From assembly GCA_006176705.1 (NCBI GenBank), contig QRFJ01000294.1:1674001-1738000 (forward strand): DNA of 64,000 bases. The letters are read 5' to 3'. Shown in pieces: positions 42,701-54,847 of the stretch. A model generated the notes under the pieces. It was not told the origin of the DNA, searched no databases, and saw nothing but the letters and a program-made list of their open reading frames with translations. This DNA comes from Cocos nucifera (taxonomy: Eukaryota > Streptophyta > Magnoliopsida > Arecales > Arecaceae). Each line of letters begins with the position of its first letter. The stretch's first letter is position 1. The translations under genes were made by a program, and so were the position numbers.

Positions 42701-44330
42701 CCACCCAAGAAGGCTCCTTCCCAGCAATCCATCGCCTCTATCGCTAGATCCAACCCAAAGCTAGTGGATCAGTCTGCTCTAATCTCATCGCCACCACCTT
42801 AATCTCCTCCGCCAACAGTAACGATAGATCTGGAGCAGTTCAATCTACTGATGCAATAGATTAGGAGCCTCATAGAAGCAGTGCAGGCCATACAGTAAGC
42901 TCTGATACTAGCACCATCGGGGAGACCATCGTTGGAGCATCAAAATCTAGCATAAGAGAAACCCACTTAAGAGAGTCTACCTATGAATCCTAAAAGGAGA
43001 AAGTAGAGAGTAGAAAGCTCCTATTCTGAGCACAACTCCACCCTTGTAAGTTCTCTACCTCCATTCAGCTAGCCATAATTTGAGGTTCATGATTGAGATG
43101 ATATTCTCAATTAGAAGCTTCAGGAGATGAATTGATGGATCGAAGAGCTCCACCACGCGATCCCAACCCGCAATGACGATATATGCACCGACCCTCCATT
43201 CTCCATCTAGATCATGTAGGAGCCCCTCCCGCCAAACTTCAAGCTCTTCTAGTTTGAGAGTTACGATGGGACCTTGAATCCCATTGATCACCTCAAAGTC
43301 TTTCGGACTATGATGCTACTCCATGGCACGTCGGATGCCATTCTGTTTTGAGCTTTTTCCTCTATCTTGAAAAGAGTAATAAGAAACTAGTACTCGAGTC
43401 TCAAACTGGGTACCATCTACTCTTTCGATCAGTCGAATCACTAGTTCGTAGCTCATTTTGTTAGCAGCCAGCATTAGAGATGAGGTTCGGACTCTCTTGT
43501 TAATATCAAGCAGAAAAAAGGATAATCTATCCGAGCTTATGTGAGCTGCTTCAATACTACTACTCTAGAGGTCTGCAACTTGGATCAATCTATCACTATG
43601 ACCGTACTGAAGTGCAGCCTTCTGAAGAATGATCTCCTTTTTTTTGAAAAAGTATCTCCAGGATTTCATTGACATGCTAGCTCAAGCGGAGGGCTACGCC
43701 TGGACTGAGGAAGCTTTTAAGCTTCATGATGAAGAGGCTGCAGGAGAGCGGTAGGTGGGAGAATCTAGCAAGCTCGCATTTGAAGAAAAGCCAAGTGAAG
43801 CTCGACCACGCTGCAAAACTTCTTCAGAGTGTAGACGAGTTCGAGCTCCATCTCGAGCTCATCTACTAAGAAGTTCGAATTGGAGGATACGGTGAAACTC
43901 TCCTTCCAAAAGATTTCATAACTATTCTCTCCTAAATGCTCCAAAAATTTAAGTGCTGATAGAAATCAAGGAGCAACTACCGAGGCTAAAAAAGATATGG
44001 TCTCATCCAAGCAAGCACAATCCTAACAAGCAGTGCCTATACTATCATGACCATAGTCACAATATTGAAGAATGCATTTAACTCAAAGATAAGATCGAGG
44101 AGCTAATTAGAAAGGCCGACTGGACTGATTTCTCCGATATCAATCAAAAAAGAGGGAAGATCGATGAAGAGCCCTACGACAACCTAAACCATCTCGAAGA
44201 GATGAACCATAAGAAGATCAGCCCCCATTTAGAATCATCAACACAATCGCTGGGAGACACTAACATGGAGAGGCCAGTAGATCAGCGGGGATAGCGAAGA
44301 AGCAGAGGACTGAAGAATCCATCGCTTTCA
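42701..44330 (+). pseudogene. Gag of element P
   Basis: The start ATG (42701) reads MPPKKAPSQQSIASIARS, a common gag start. A helix-rich DLEQFNLLMQ segment lies near 42830, matching Y gag. The capsid part (about 43230-43480) includes FESYDGT...PIDHLKVFRTMMLLHG. The C-terminal CLYYHDHSHNIEECI segment (about 44035-44080) is the Tat-type end. At least ten in-frame stops or shifts. It would have formed the particle core. Confidence 0.8.
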
Positions 44331-44334
44331 CTAA

Positions 44335-44776
44335 AGAAGATGCACAAGGGGTTCAATTTTTATATAATGATATAGTTGTAGTCACTTTGAATATTGTTGA
44401 ATATGATGTATGCCATATTTTGATTGATAATGAAAGTTTTATTAATATTTTATTTTACGATGCTTTCTCCAGAATGTTTGTACCAGATAGTTGCTTGGGA
44501 CCTACGAACTTTCTATTGGTAGGATTAATCGGTGATACTATACCAGTTGAAGAAATAATTACTTTACCAATTATGGTAGGTCAGTATGCAAAGCAATCTA
44601 AGGCTCAAGTTAATTTTTTGGTGGTTTTTAAGGCTCCCTCTACTTACAATGCGATTCTTGGCCAACATGGTTTGAATGCACTTCGGGCTATGGTTTCAAC
44701 TTACTATTTGAAGATGAAGTTTTCGATAGGACATAAAGTCGGAGAGATTAGAGGAGATCAAGCTCTAGCATGATAT
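44335..44776 (+). pseudogene. Aspartic protease of element P
   Basis: An open stretch at 44387-44773 contains CHILIDNESFINILFYDAF, the Tat-type protease site (usual form LIDNGSS). The second flap/ILGQ segment is YNAILGQHGLNALRA (about 44650-44690). The active-site glycine position reads E here (DNES for DNGS), which would abolish activity. The gene continues into RT after a frameshift. Confidence 0.8.
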
Positions 44777-45745
44777 TGTTACACAATTATCCTGTAAGAA
44801 GGAAAGCAACCAAAATTCTATCCTGTAGATGGACTTGACGGCAATGATGATTTGACTAAAGAATGAGGGGTACCAATCGACAATCTTGTTGTAATTTTTT
44901 TGAATGATGAAAATGACGACCACACAATTCAGATTGATTCCATCTTAGGGGAAGAAATCAGAAGGTAGTTCATCACTTTTTTTGAAGGAATGCTGACGTC
45001 TTTGCTTGGATCCCTGCAGATATGCTTGGGATTGATGTTGAAGTAATAAAACATTACCTAAGTGTAGATCTCAAATGCCGACTCGTAAAGCAGAAGAAGC
45101 GTAGCTTTGCACCTGAGTGGCAAAAGGCGATTATGGATGAGGTTGATAAGCTCCTCAAGACTAAATTTATCTAAGAAGTTTCTTACTCAGATTAGATTGC
45201 CAATGTGGTTCTGGTAAAGAAGGTGAATGGCAAATGGAGGATATGTATAGATTTTACTAACTTAAACTAGGCCTACCCAAAAGACAGCTATCCCCTATCC
45301 AGAATCAATTAACTGGTGGATACAACCTCGGGACATGAGCTCCTCACTTTTATGGATATATTTTTTGGGTACAACCAAATCTGAATGGCATCTGAAAATA
45401 AGAAGAAAACCGATTTTATTACTGACCATGGTCTTTATTGTTATAGGATTATATCCTTTGGACTCAAAAATGTAGGTACAACTTATCAGTGCCTAGCGAA
45501 CAAGATTTTTAAGAAGTAGATAGATCGTAACATAGAGGTTTATGTGGATGACATGCTTGTCAAAAATCGATCTTTGAGAAATCACATCACCTATCTTAAG
45601 GAGACATTCAATACTCTCTATAAATACAAAATGAAGCTGAATCCAATCAAATGTACTTTCAGAATGACTTAGAAAAAGTTCTTGAGATTCATGGTATCAA
45701 GGCATAGCATCAAGATATATGTAGAAAGAATTCAAGCCATCTAGA
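44777..45745 (+). pseudogene. Reverse transcriptase of element P
   Basis: Motifs in order: FAPEWQKAIMDEVDKLL (about 45105-45155), VVLVKKVNGKWRICIDFTNL (about 45205-45265), FMDIFFGYNQI (about 45350-45380), FITDHGLYCYRIISFGLKN, and the catalytic YVDD at 45541-45552 followed by MLVK. All are typical of Ty3/gypsy RT. Stops interrupt the frame (for example near 45173 and 45190). Confidence 0.85.
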
Positions 45746-46860
45746 AAATGACAGTCCCAAAGATAATAAAAGAAGTTCAGTACCTAACGGAAAAGATCAT
45801 AGCTCTAAATCACTTCATTTTGAGGTTGGTGGAGCATTGCATGCCCTTCTTCCAAGTACTCAAGCAATCAAAAAACTTCTGCTGGACCCCTGAATATCAG
45901 CGGGCATTCATGAAATTAAAGAATTATCTCAGCTCACCTTCCCTTATTGCCAAGCTCGAACCTAGTGAAGAGCTATTCTTGTACTTGGCTGTATCTTCCA
46001 CAGCCATTGGAGCTATCCTGATCAGAGAAGAGGTGAAAACTCAAAAATCAATCTACTATATAAGTCAAGTTTTGAGAGATACTTACAAGATATACTAAAT
46101 TGGAAAAGCTAACCTATATTTTGTTGATTACAGCAAGAAAGTTCTGACCCTACTTCCAAGGGCATATAATGACACTCCTCATAGATCAACCAATAAAAGC
46201 TATTTTTCACTAACCAAATACTTTTGGAAGAATGGTAAAGTAGGCAATTGAACTCATGGAGTTTAACATCAAATTTCAACCTCGATCGTCTATTAAAGCT
46301 CAAATACTAGCTGACTTCATTGTGGAATACACTATTTTTGATCTAATCAAGCCTGAGCAAAATGAAGTCTATGCTCCTATTTTATAGCCAAACTTTTCTA
46401 AAAAAGAAGCAGACCTTCCTGAAGATTTTTGGACTTTGCATATTGATGGTTCGTCCAATGCATCTAGAGCAGGTATAGGTTTGATTCTTATCAATTCAAA
46501 AGGAGTTATTACTAAATATGCACTGTACTTTAAATTTTTTGCTACCAGTAATAGAGCAAAATATGAAACTCTGATTGCATGATTAAAAATAATCAAAAAA
46601 TTAGGGATGGATCATGTGAAGGTCTATAGTAACTCACAACTGGTTGTAGGATAGGTAAATGGCGGCTATGAAGCCCGATAGGAAAGTATGAAGAAGTACT
46701 TGGACAAGGTAAAAAGTTTAACTTTGGTCTTCAGTAGTTTTAACATCTAGCAGATCCTAAGAGAAGAGAATTCTAGGACCGACCTTTTATCCAAGTTGGC
46801 TACTTTGGCCCAGAATGAATTGCCAAAGAAGATTTTCTTTGAAGTTTTTCAGCACCCGAG
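45746..46860 (+). pseudogene. RT connection and RNase H of element P
   Basis: 45748-46098 is open and reads through the first, tether-type RNase H-like region (WTPEYQRAFMKLKNYLSSP, then LFLYLAVSSTAIGAILI). A second RNase H domain follows at about 46400-46800: FWTLHIDGSSNASRAGIGL, then AKYETLIA, VYSNSQLVVG and NSRTDLLSKLA. This double arrangement is known in Tat elements. Decay is moderate. Confidence 0.8.
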
Positions 46861-46899
46861 TTCGAAGGAATTCCGATAATATAGGTCAACCATAAACTT

Positions 46900-48115
46900 A
46901 ATTGGATTAATCTCTTAATTCCGTATCTCAAAAATGACATTCTCCCCAGAGATCCCAAAGAAGCCTAAAAATTGAGAAATCAGGCATCTTGCTATATTTT
47001 ATATGAGAATAAGTTGTATAAGAGATTTTACTTCTTGCCGCTTCTCAAGTGCTTTCAACCATTCGAAGCTGATTATGCCTTGAGGAAAGTTTATAAAGAA
47101 ATATATGAAAACCATCTTAGAGCTAGATCATTATCTTATAAACTGCTTCGTCAAGGCTACTACTGGTCGACCATATAACAGGATGTAATTGACTATATCA
47201 AAAAATACGATCAGTATCAAAGGAATGCCAATATTGAAAGACAACCAGCTTTCCAGCTCACTTCCTTAAGTACTCCGTGGTCATTTGCATAATAGATAAT
47301 GGATATACTTGGGCCATTTCTCATTGCATCTGGATAGCAAAATTTTTTTTGATGGTGGTAGACTACTTCATCAAGTAGATTGAGGCCAAACTCCTAGCAA
47401 AAATTATTGACGCCAAGGTGCAGGACTTCATCTAGAAGTCAATAGTATGTAGATTCAGTCTACCTCAGATTTTAATTACTGATAATGGATGCCAGTTTAT
47501 ATGGACAAAGTTTGTTGAGTTTTGCAAAAATTTGAATATTTTGCATCACTTCATATCTATAACCCATCCTCAAGCAAATGGTGAAGCCAAAGTTCCTAGC
47601 AGGACTCTACTGCAAGGGATAAAAGCAAAACTTGAGCGAGCAAAAAAAATATGGATAAATGAACTTTATCATGTGCTCTGAGTTTATAGAATCACTCAGA
47701 GATTGCTAACTAGAGAGACTTCATTTGCCCTAGCATTTGGAACTGAAGCAGTCATATCAGTTGAACTTGGATTTTCCTCAGTATGAGTTGAAGCCTTCAA
47801 TGAATAGAATAATTCATAAGATCCTAGGGCAAATCTTGATCTTTTGAAGGAAAAGTAGGAAAAGGCCCAAATTCGGATGGTAGCATACAAATAAAAAGTG
47901 ATTCGGTATTATAACTCCAAAGTCAAAAGTAAAATCTTTAAAATTGAAGATCTGATGCTACGATGAGCAGACATTTCATAGCTACAAAATTAAGACAAAC
48001 TCACTCTGAACTATGAAGGCTCCTATGAGATCGTAGAAATCGTTTAACCGAGAACTTACTATCTGAAGAAGCTTAGAGGGGCAATACTTTCACAACCCTA
48101 GAACTCGAAGAATTT
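46900..48115 (+). pseudogene. Integrase of element P
   Basis: NQASCYILYENKLYKRFYFL (46978-47037) leads to the zinc-finger region and GYYWSTI (about 47155). The core has IMDILGPF with the first catalytic Asp (about 47296-47320) and ITDNGCQF with the second (47475-47498). The THPQANGEAKV segment (about 47565-47595) precedes the Glu region. The C-terminus (about 47970-48110) retains the family's NYEGSYEIV-like block. Several stops. It ends just before the ~115-bp repeats. Confidence 0.85.
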
Positions 48116-48229
48116 ATGAATGTATTATCAATGACCTCACTTTAATAAAATTTTTTTATCTTAACATCCCTATTTTTTGTAGAAATTAAATGATGGCATG
48201 AAATATTTCAACTAGATTTCATTCTTAAA

Positions 48230-48900
48230 TGAAGTAGAAGGCTTCTGATTCTTAAACAGGAGGTTAACCTCATCTTAACAAGGATGAAGACCTTCGATTC
48301 TTAAACTGAAGGTTAACCTCATCTTAATGAGGGTGAAGACCTTCGGTTCTTAAACATGAGGTTATGGAAAGAGGTCTTCTCAATGATCCTTTTGTACCTC
48401 GACAATCTTGTTAGGAACAGGAGGTGAACTTCATTCTAATAAAGATAAAAGCCAACCATGTTAGAAATAGAAGATGGACCTCGTCCTGACATAGATGAAG
48501 ATCCTTATAAGGGATTGAAAGTCTTCAATTCTTAAATAGAAGATAATGGAGAGAGGTCCTTTCAACGGTCCTTTTATGTCCCAGCAGTCTTGTTAGGAAT
48601 AGAAAGTAGACCTTATCCTAATAAGGGTAATAGCTAACCACGTCAAGAATAGGAGGTGAATTTCATTCTGACGTGGATGAAGATCCTTACGAAGGATGTG
48701 AAGGCTTCTAGTTCTTAAACAAGAGGTTAACCCCATCCTAAAGAGGGTAAAAGCCAACCTTATTAGGAACAGAAGGAGGTCCTCATCCTAACGTGGGTGA
48801 AGATCTTTACATAGGACACAAAAATCTCGGTTCCTAAACTAGAAGAAAGATTAATTCCTAAACAAGTTTGGAAGATCCTTATTCATAAATAAAGGGGGAC
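48230..48900. repeat. ~115-bp tandem repeats of P
   Basis: Degenerate units with 'ttcttaaac.ggaggttaac', 'ctcatcttaatgagggtgaa' and 'tgttaggaacaggaggtgaa' are the reverse complement of the Y repeats. They lie in the gap between the convergent integrase and extra-ORF genes. Confidence 0.75.
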
Positions 48901-49129
48901 ACACTTCCAAGAGGTTGGATCGAGATCATCACTTTAAAATAACATCAGCATTAGACATAACACAAAAGCAAGGAGTTCCATGAATACTAGATCAAAACAA
49001 GACATAAAGATGGTCAAAAGAAGTATGATTTCATTAATATTAAAGTTCAGTACAAGAGGTCTCTAGGACCAATTAAAAAAAATAGAGAAGAATAAAAAGA
49101 GAGAAAGAAAGATAATAAGATAAAGTCCT

Positions 49130-50680
49130 ATTCGGACTTCGGACTACCCACCCCAGTGATTATAAGAGAGTGCTTCAAATCATTAACCTTATCTTCAAGC
49201 TCTTTCCTCGCCACTAAATTTTTGCTGAGCAGCTTCCAAACTTCTCCTTAGCCTCGCTCAGTCTTTTTTATAGAACCTTCGATTTGGCTTCAGCGTCCTT
49301 CACTGCATTCTCTTAATAGGCTATTTGAATCTTGAGTTGGAGTAGCTCGACCTTATCCTTTTCATACATCTCAGAAAGATTTTTTAGGATGCCCTTTAGA
49401 GAAGCAATTTTCTTCGAATCTCTGCTCGAGCTGGCCTGAGCCTCGTCTGCTAGCCACTTTTGAAGTTGAGCTAGCTTCTCATCAGCCTTTCAAAGTTTTT
49501 ATTGAAGTTCAGCAATTTGGCTGCTCTAGCCGAGCTTGTAACTATTGTATAAATCCTCGATCACGTGCAGTTGACTCTGAGGCTCAGAGAATCTTTTAGA
49601 TCAGTTCCAACCATATTCTTCTCAGTTAGTGGACCATGTGGAGCTCGCTCCTAGTAGCAAAATTTTTTTCTTCACAGCTCTAAGCTTGACTTCGAGGGAA
49701 CTGACCTTTATGGTTAAAGTTCAAGACTTTTCATTGGCATGTTTTTTGGATTCCTCAAGCTCTTCGCTCAAGTGATATTTTTTAGCAATATATTCTTTGA
49801 AAAATTGTTTGGATGACTAGCAAAAGTGGTTAATCTCGATTGCAGCTTTGGCATAATTTTTCTTGGATTTTTGAAATTTATCTTTAATGTTTTTTAACTT
49901 CTTAATGACTTGACAAACTTTCTCAAATTTTTGACATGGGACTTTAGAGGGATGCCCTAAGGTAGTGATTCCGCTTCGACTGGAGACTGTGCTTGATGTA
50001 TAAACATATCATAATACAAAGGTATGGCAAAAAAAAATTCAATTTCATTAACTAAAATGTTTGAGTGCATAAAGGGTAGAAGAAAAAGAAAACAATATAG
50101 TTATAAAAAACCTTCGACCTCCGATGGTGGGACAGCAGATGAGTTTGGTGCATCCTTGATAGTCTCTGTTTCTTTGATAGGTTCAAAGGTTGCAGTAGCA
50201 AGCTCAACAGATGGAAGATCAACATCAGCAACTGCCTCCTCGTCAAAAGATTCTCCCATCAGAAAGCCAAGATCCAGCTCGAAAAATTTCTCGACAACTC
50301 TTTTCTAGCAAAGTTCAAACCTCTTGACAAAAGCTTCTTTTCTTTAGCAAACTCAATTTTTATATCTTCCAGTTCTTTTGAAGCCTTGAAATCCAAGATA
50401 GTTTGTTCTTTGGCTTCAGCAATCTGTCTTTTTCCCTTAGCAATTTCAGCTTCCACCTTCTTCCTCCTCTTTGCCTCTTAAGCCAACTTTTCTTTCATCT
50501 CCACCGAGGCTTGTTTGACACTTCTAAGTGCCCCTTGGAGATGCTCAACTTCTACAGAACTCTTCTTCAGCAAATGGTTGACCTCGGCCTTATACTCTTC
50601 ATAAACCTTCACAGTCTTTGAGGTCTCGACCTTTTGAACATTGATCATTTTGATGTTGGCAATCAGTTGGTGACCCACAT
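49130..50680 (-). pseudogene. Antisense extra ORF of P, coiled-coil part
   Basis: Minus-strand frames are rich in Lys/Glu heptads: 50678-50478 (HQLIANIKMINVQKVETSKT) and 50456-50259 (EAEIAKGKRQIAEAKEQTIL), continuing in broken frames to 49140. It corresponds to the Y segments at 15530-17150. Confidence 0.6.
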
Positions 50681-52025
50681 ATAGATGACAAAGTCATTTG
50701 TGTTGCTAGAAGAACACATGAATAAGTTTAAAAAAGGGGGATAAGACAATTACCTTAAGAAAAGCCTCGAGAGAGTCTTTCATCTGCCGCTTGAGGTCGA
50801 TGAGGATAATCTTGTTCATGATATTTGGTAGAATGCATCCATCAATCAGGAACTTGATGATTTTTCAATCATCAAAAGAAGTATTCTTCCAGTCGATGCT
50901 GTCGCCACTGGATTTCTAGAGTTGTGTTGAGGCTGAGCTTTCTTGGCAAGTGTCTTCTTCCTCTTCTTTTCCACCTTTTCCTTTTCGACGAGGGCGGTGC
51001 TGGGACTAGGACCTTGATAGGTGGACTCGAGATTGTTGGAGGCATTATAGCCTCAGAAGAAGAAGCAATTTAAGCTGGAGTGGCTGAGCTCAGATCATCA
51101 ACCTTCACTCTTTTGGATGTTTCCTTCGAGCATATTGTCCTTCCTTTTGTGAGCCCAAAATTCTTTTGACAATCACTTCAATTCTTCCAGAGTCATCTTT
51201 GGAGTAGTAAGTAAGCCAAGGTTAGAAGCAGGATAAAAGGAATAGAAGAAGATATAAACATACACCTTTTGGGTTGAACGGGCTTAGGTCGAGGTTATAT
51301 AAGGTTTGGCTATCAACTAATTTAGATAGGGAAGGAGCTTTATAGTTTCTCAATTTGGTGGCAAAATTGAGGTCCTTCTTTTCTAATCCAGGAGCTCTAT
51401 GGATCAAGTCTCTCAACTGAACCCAGGAAGGGAGCCCTAATTCTAAAGGCAAATAAGAAACAAAGAAGAACTTTCTTTTCTAGTTGTGAATTAAGGAAGG
51501 AGCATCCTTAAGTAACCTTTTTTTGCCAAACTGGGAGGATAAGTACCACCAATCATTAGCAGAAGGATGACGCTTAAGAATAAAAAAAGTTCAAAATAAG
51601 AAAACTGTAGGATGAACCTTAGCTAAAATACAGAGTGCAAGAAATCGTATGATGAATTTAAAGAAGTTTGGAACAACTGATGCCAAAGATATATTTAAGA
51701 AGCAAAAAAGAGTTATGATGAAAGGAGGAAGGAGAAGTCTCAATCCAGTACGAAGAGCTTCAAAATATAAATAGAAGCAATCCAGGGGAGTGGCACAAGC
51801 TCAGTCGCTTGATTTAGAAAGCTCTAGTTCATATTCCAAAGGGCCCCCATACTGGATTCTAATAATGAAAAGATCTTTAGGGAAAAGGGGGCAAGGGATG
51901 GTTTCGGAGACAAAGGTTGGATGAGGTACTTCTATGAGCTTGGCTTCCTCCCTAGGACTTGGATTTGGAAAGTTTGGATTTGATGGGGTCCTACAACTGC
52001 TAGACCAAGGGACTTCAGAAGACAT
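50681..52025 (-). pseudogene. Antisense extra ORF of P, N-terminal PF04195-like domain
   Basis: The ATG at 52025 starts MSSEVPWSSSCRTPS; the frame then reads FIIRIQYGGPLEYELELSKS (about 51866-51807), aligned to IRIQYGIPPKYDLELPSS in Y. A decayed middle part follows (about 51800-51460), then 51452-51222 reads LPSWVQLRDLIHRAPGLEKK and LYNLDLSPFNPKG, ending at a GT where Y has its intron. It is transcribed toward pol from a separate start next to the 3' LTR. Confidence 0.7.
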
Positions 52026-52683
52026 TTTGGATTAAACAAAATCTAGAAAAATCACTAAAAATTAGAGAAAATTGGCAGGCTAACTCGATGAACAGGAGAG
52101 AACAACAATCCCACCCCCAAGAAACTCCTATGTATTGAAGAACAAAAAAGTAGATAAGAAAATCTAAAGAAAGGGTTAGGACACTAACCTAAAACAACTG
52201 GAGGAGTCGAAGATGCAGTCGAAAAAATGAAAGATGAATGAAGGAAGATGCCATAGGAAGAATGAAGCAAAGCTCTTGGGCTAGAAGAAGATGAAAGGCG
52301 AAAAGAATGGATAGAGAAGAAGAGCCAGAATGGGGAAAGAAAGGGAAGAAGAAAAAGTTTAAATAGTTGAAAAAGATTAGAGATGGTTATGATTATAGAT
52401 CGTCTCCATCCAAACCTCGTCTGCCATGTATCCCACTCATTATGGCTGCATTTGACATCTGACAGGGCTTTTATAGTACTGAACATTGAGCTCCACACTG
52501 GAAGAAAATTTCAAACACCGAGGTCATTTTGGGTCATTCAATATTAAAAGAAACTTCAGTGCCAGTTCGAAAATACCAAAATTTTCCACCTTCAGAAGGC
52601 GAAAAGTCAAAAAAGACTTCGATAGTCACAGATTTTTGGTACTTCCTTCATCCAAACTTCGAACTTGAGAGTAGGAGAACAAG
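52026..52683. other. Region between the extra ORF start and the 3' LTR of P
   Basis: It probably holds the leader or promoter of the antisense ORF. Short purine-rich stretches on the plus strand near 52665-52683 ('gagagtaggagaacaag') are the polypurine tract of the element. No protein was recognised. Confidence 0.45.
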
Positions 52684-53809
52684 TATTGAAGATAAAATAG
52701 CTTTCACCGAAGTTCAGCGAGATGTTCAATCTTGATAAAGTATTGATTGGAGTTGTGATAATCGAACCCAGGCCTCAACCAAGTCGACCCTCTAATCTTG
52801 GTGAATCCTTGAAGATCGGACTCCAAGGATCACTGGATTTAGAACTTCATTCAAGAATAACTCACAAGTGCTTGACCCTGTGTGCAGGCCGATCTCCTCA
52901 ATGGGAGTCCAACCAGCTCCTTCCTGATGGTGGTCGACTTTGAGGATGGCCAAATTCCTCTATTCCCTCCTGATAGTCGTAGATCTTGCCAAGTTATACC
53001 ATGGACCTCGGTCAGATGAACTTGAGTCAGCTAGAGGACTTCACCATCAATACAAGTCCAATCTTCAACCTGAAATAAGCAGTGGTCACTTGAGAAGTAA
53101 TGAATCTTAGTACTCACCCATCCCAGCTTCAAGTCAATCTTAGATCTCTATTGCCCTAGTCTAATTTCTTTAAGAAAGCCTGACCATAGTCCTCATTAAA
53201 GAGCCTACCATCTTCTCTCCGACCTCCAGTTTGAATATCTACACCCACTCTCGATCAACCTTGAAGGTGGCCAAGCTTCTCAAAGCTATCAAAGGCAACA
53301 CTAGTAGGATCTAGGCTTAGTACCCAATCTCAAGTCCACCATCTGCTACTTAGAAGTCGACCTCCAAGTTCGGCCAGTCCGACTTTAAGTTTTCCATCCC
53401 AATATGAACAACTAGCTACCAGGCACAGAATTCTTCGACTATCCATCCAAACTTAGGTAAATAAAATCTAACCACTAGCAAGTTATGATAAATGATAGCC
53501 CACTCTCTGTAACAAACTTCGAATGGCCCGAATGACCTTCTGATATTTTGTTATGGCTATCACCATCATTTTGTTATAGGCTCCACCTATATAAAAGATC
53601 CTCTAGATATGTTTTTTTTCTCTTAAGCTCTTATCTCTACTCTAATTCTTCTGTGTACTCCATTCTTGTTAGTCAGAAAACTAAATTAACTATCAGAGGG
53701 TCCTGCCAGAGCCAACTCCGACCAGGACTTCATCTTGCAGGTTATGTCGGCAACCTCGTCTTCTCCAACACCAGCAAACTCCGACATCCAACTATTTTTT
53801 GCATCAACA
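52684..53809 (+). mobile_element. 3' LTR of P
   Basis: 1126 bp, TATTGAAGATAAA (mutated TGTTGGAGGTAAA) to GCATCAACA. It aligns end to end with the 5' LTR. Confidence 0.9.
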
Positions 53810-53953
53810 TGAATAATTTAATTGAGGTGTTTAGTTTTTATTTTAAAAATATTAAAATTTATCAAAGGTCTTACATGATCTCTAAGATAATATTCTAGGG
53901 TTCATGTGGCCATGTTACATGGCCGAATTAGGTACTGCATTCGAAGCATGACA
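53810..53953 (+). mobile_element. LTR2 of element Q, right part
   Basis: It continues Q LTR2 ('aataatttaattgaggtgtt', compare 38993 in LTR1) and ends AGCATGACA at 53953. Confidence 0.85.
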
Positions 53954-54847
53954 ATATGGTACCTTGAATTGCTTACCATGGGCAAAAACATGGTACCATG
54001 AATAGCCTCACCACGGGCAAATATATGGTACTTGAGTTTGCTATCGTCGACTGAAGCCAGATATTCTTGGTTTGTCACCATATGCGGAAGTGTAGTTATT
54101 TTTGGTGTGCCATCATGGATAGAAGTTTGGTTATTCTGGTTTGCCAACATGGACTGAAGCACAGTTATCTTGGATTGCCACCACTAGCTAAAGCATGACT
54201 TATGATTTGCTAGTCATAGGTTGAAATATGACTATGATTAATTCGAAACCTGAAAGATAATTATTAATTTACTTGGATCATGTTAATGAGATATGAATGA
54301 TGAAATATGAAATCACAATTAAGTAAAAAGAATTTTACTTAATAACATATATGTGGTATATCAATTTTAAAAAAGATAAATATTCGATGGTATATGATTC
54401 ATATTTATTTATATATCGATATTGAATTATTCTAGATAGTTGACATGAAATTTCATAGTTTAAATTCTCTCTTTGATACTATTCATATCTTACTTTCAAA
54501 TTATTATTATATTGATGTAAGTGTGTGGGGATTCTTACTGGGCTATAAAGCTCATCCCATCTATTTCTCTTCTCAGAGTTGTAGAATACTTATGATTAGC
54601 TATGATTTTGGTTCGTGGATGAATGGATGAATATATAGAGCATCATTGATACCTGACCTGATAATTGAAGGAATTGAATTTCTAATTATGCAAGTTTTAT
54701 CAATTATTATGAAATTAAATCACTATTATTTATAGATGTTAGGGTTGTATTAGATTTTAAGGCCTTATATGATCTCTAGGATGTCGCTCTAGGGTTTATG
54801 TGACCATATCGCATGGCCGACTTGGATGCCAGGTTCGAGGCATGACA
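53954..54847 (+). mobile_element. 3' LTR of element R, right part
   Basis: It resumes the R minisatellite interrupted at 36929 ('catggtaccatgaatagcc' words on both sides) and ends with 'gttcgaggcatgaca' at 54847, the usual LTR terminus. CTTAG follows (54848-54852); its partner cannot be found because the 5' LTR is missing. Confidence 0.75.

Larger units (their letters stand above)
41455..53809 (+). mobile_element. Element P: full-length but mutated Tat-lineage Ty3/gypsy retrotransposon
   Basis: About 12.36 kb: 5' LTR (41455-42579), PBS, gag, protease, RT, RNase H, integrase, ~115-bp repeats, antisense extra ORF, 3' LTR (52684-53809). It is nested in Q LTR2, and the direct repeat AACATG stands at both junctions (41451-41456 and 53806-53811). 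The order of domains and the antisense ORF between pol and the 3' LTR match the Tat/Retand-type plan. The two LTRs differ at many positions by eye (roughly 15-20% over the first 200 bp), so the insertion is old. Confidence 0.9.
36930..53953 (+). mobile_element. Element Q, inserted into the R LTR and itself containing element P
   Basis: Two LTRs start TGTAACACC (36930 and 39632). LTR1 ends at 39130 and is followed by a tRNA-iMet-type primer site; LTR2 is preceded by a clear polypurine tract (39621-39629). The flanks are CTATG (36925-36929) and ATATG (53954-53958), a 5-bp duplication with one change. Element P splits LTR2 at 41454/53810. The internal region is only about 500 bp and non-coding, so Q is non-autonomous. 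Confidence 0.8.

Noticed and set aside
45541..45552. YVDD motif as evidence of an integrated plant pararetrovirus
   Set aside because: LTRs, PBS, integrase and the Tat-type domain order show an LTR retrotransposon; no movement or coat-protein sequence was seen.
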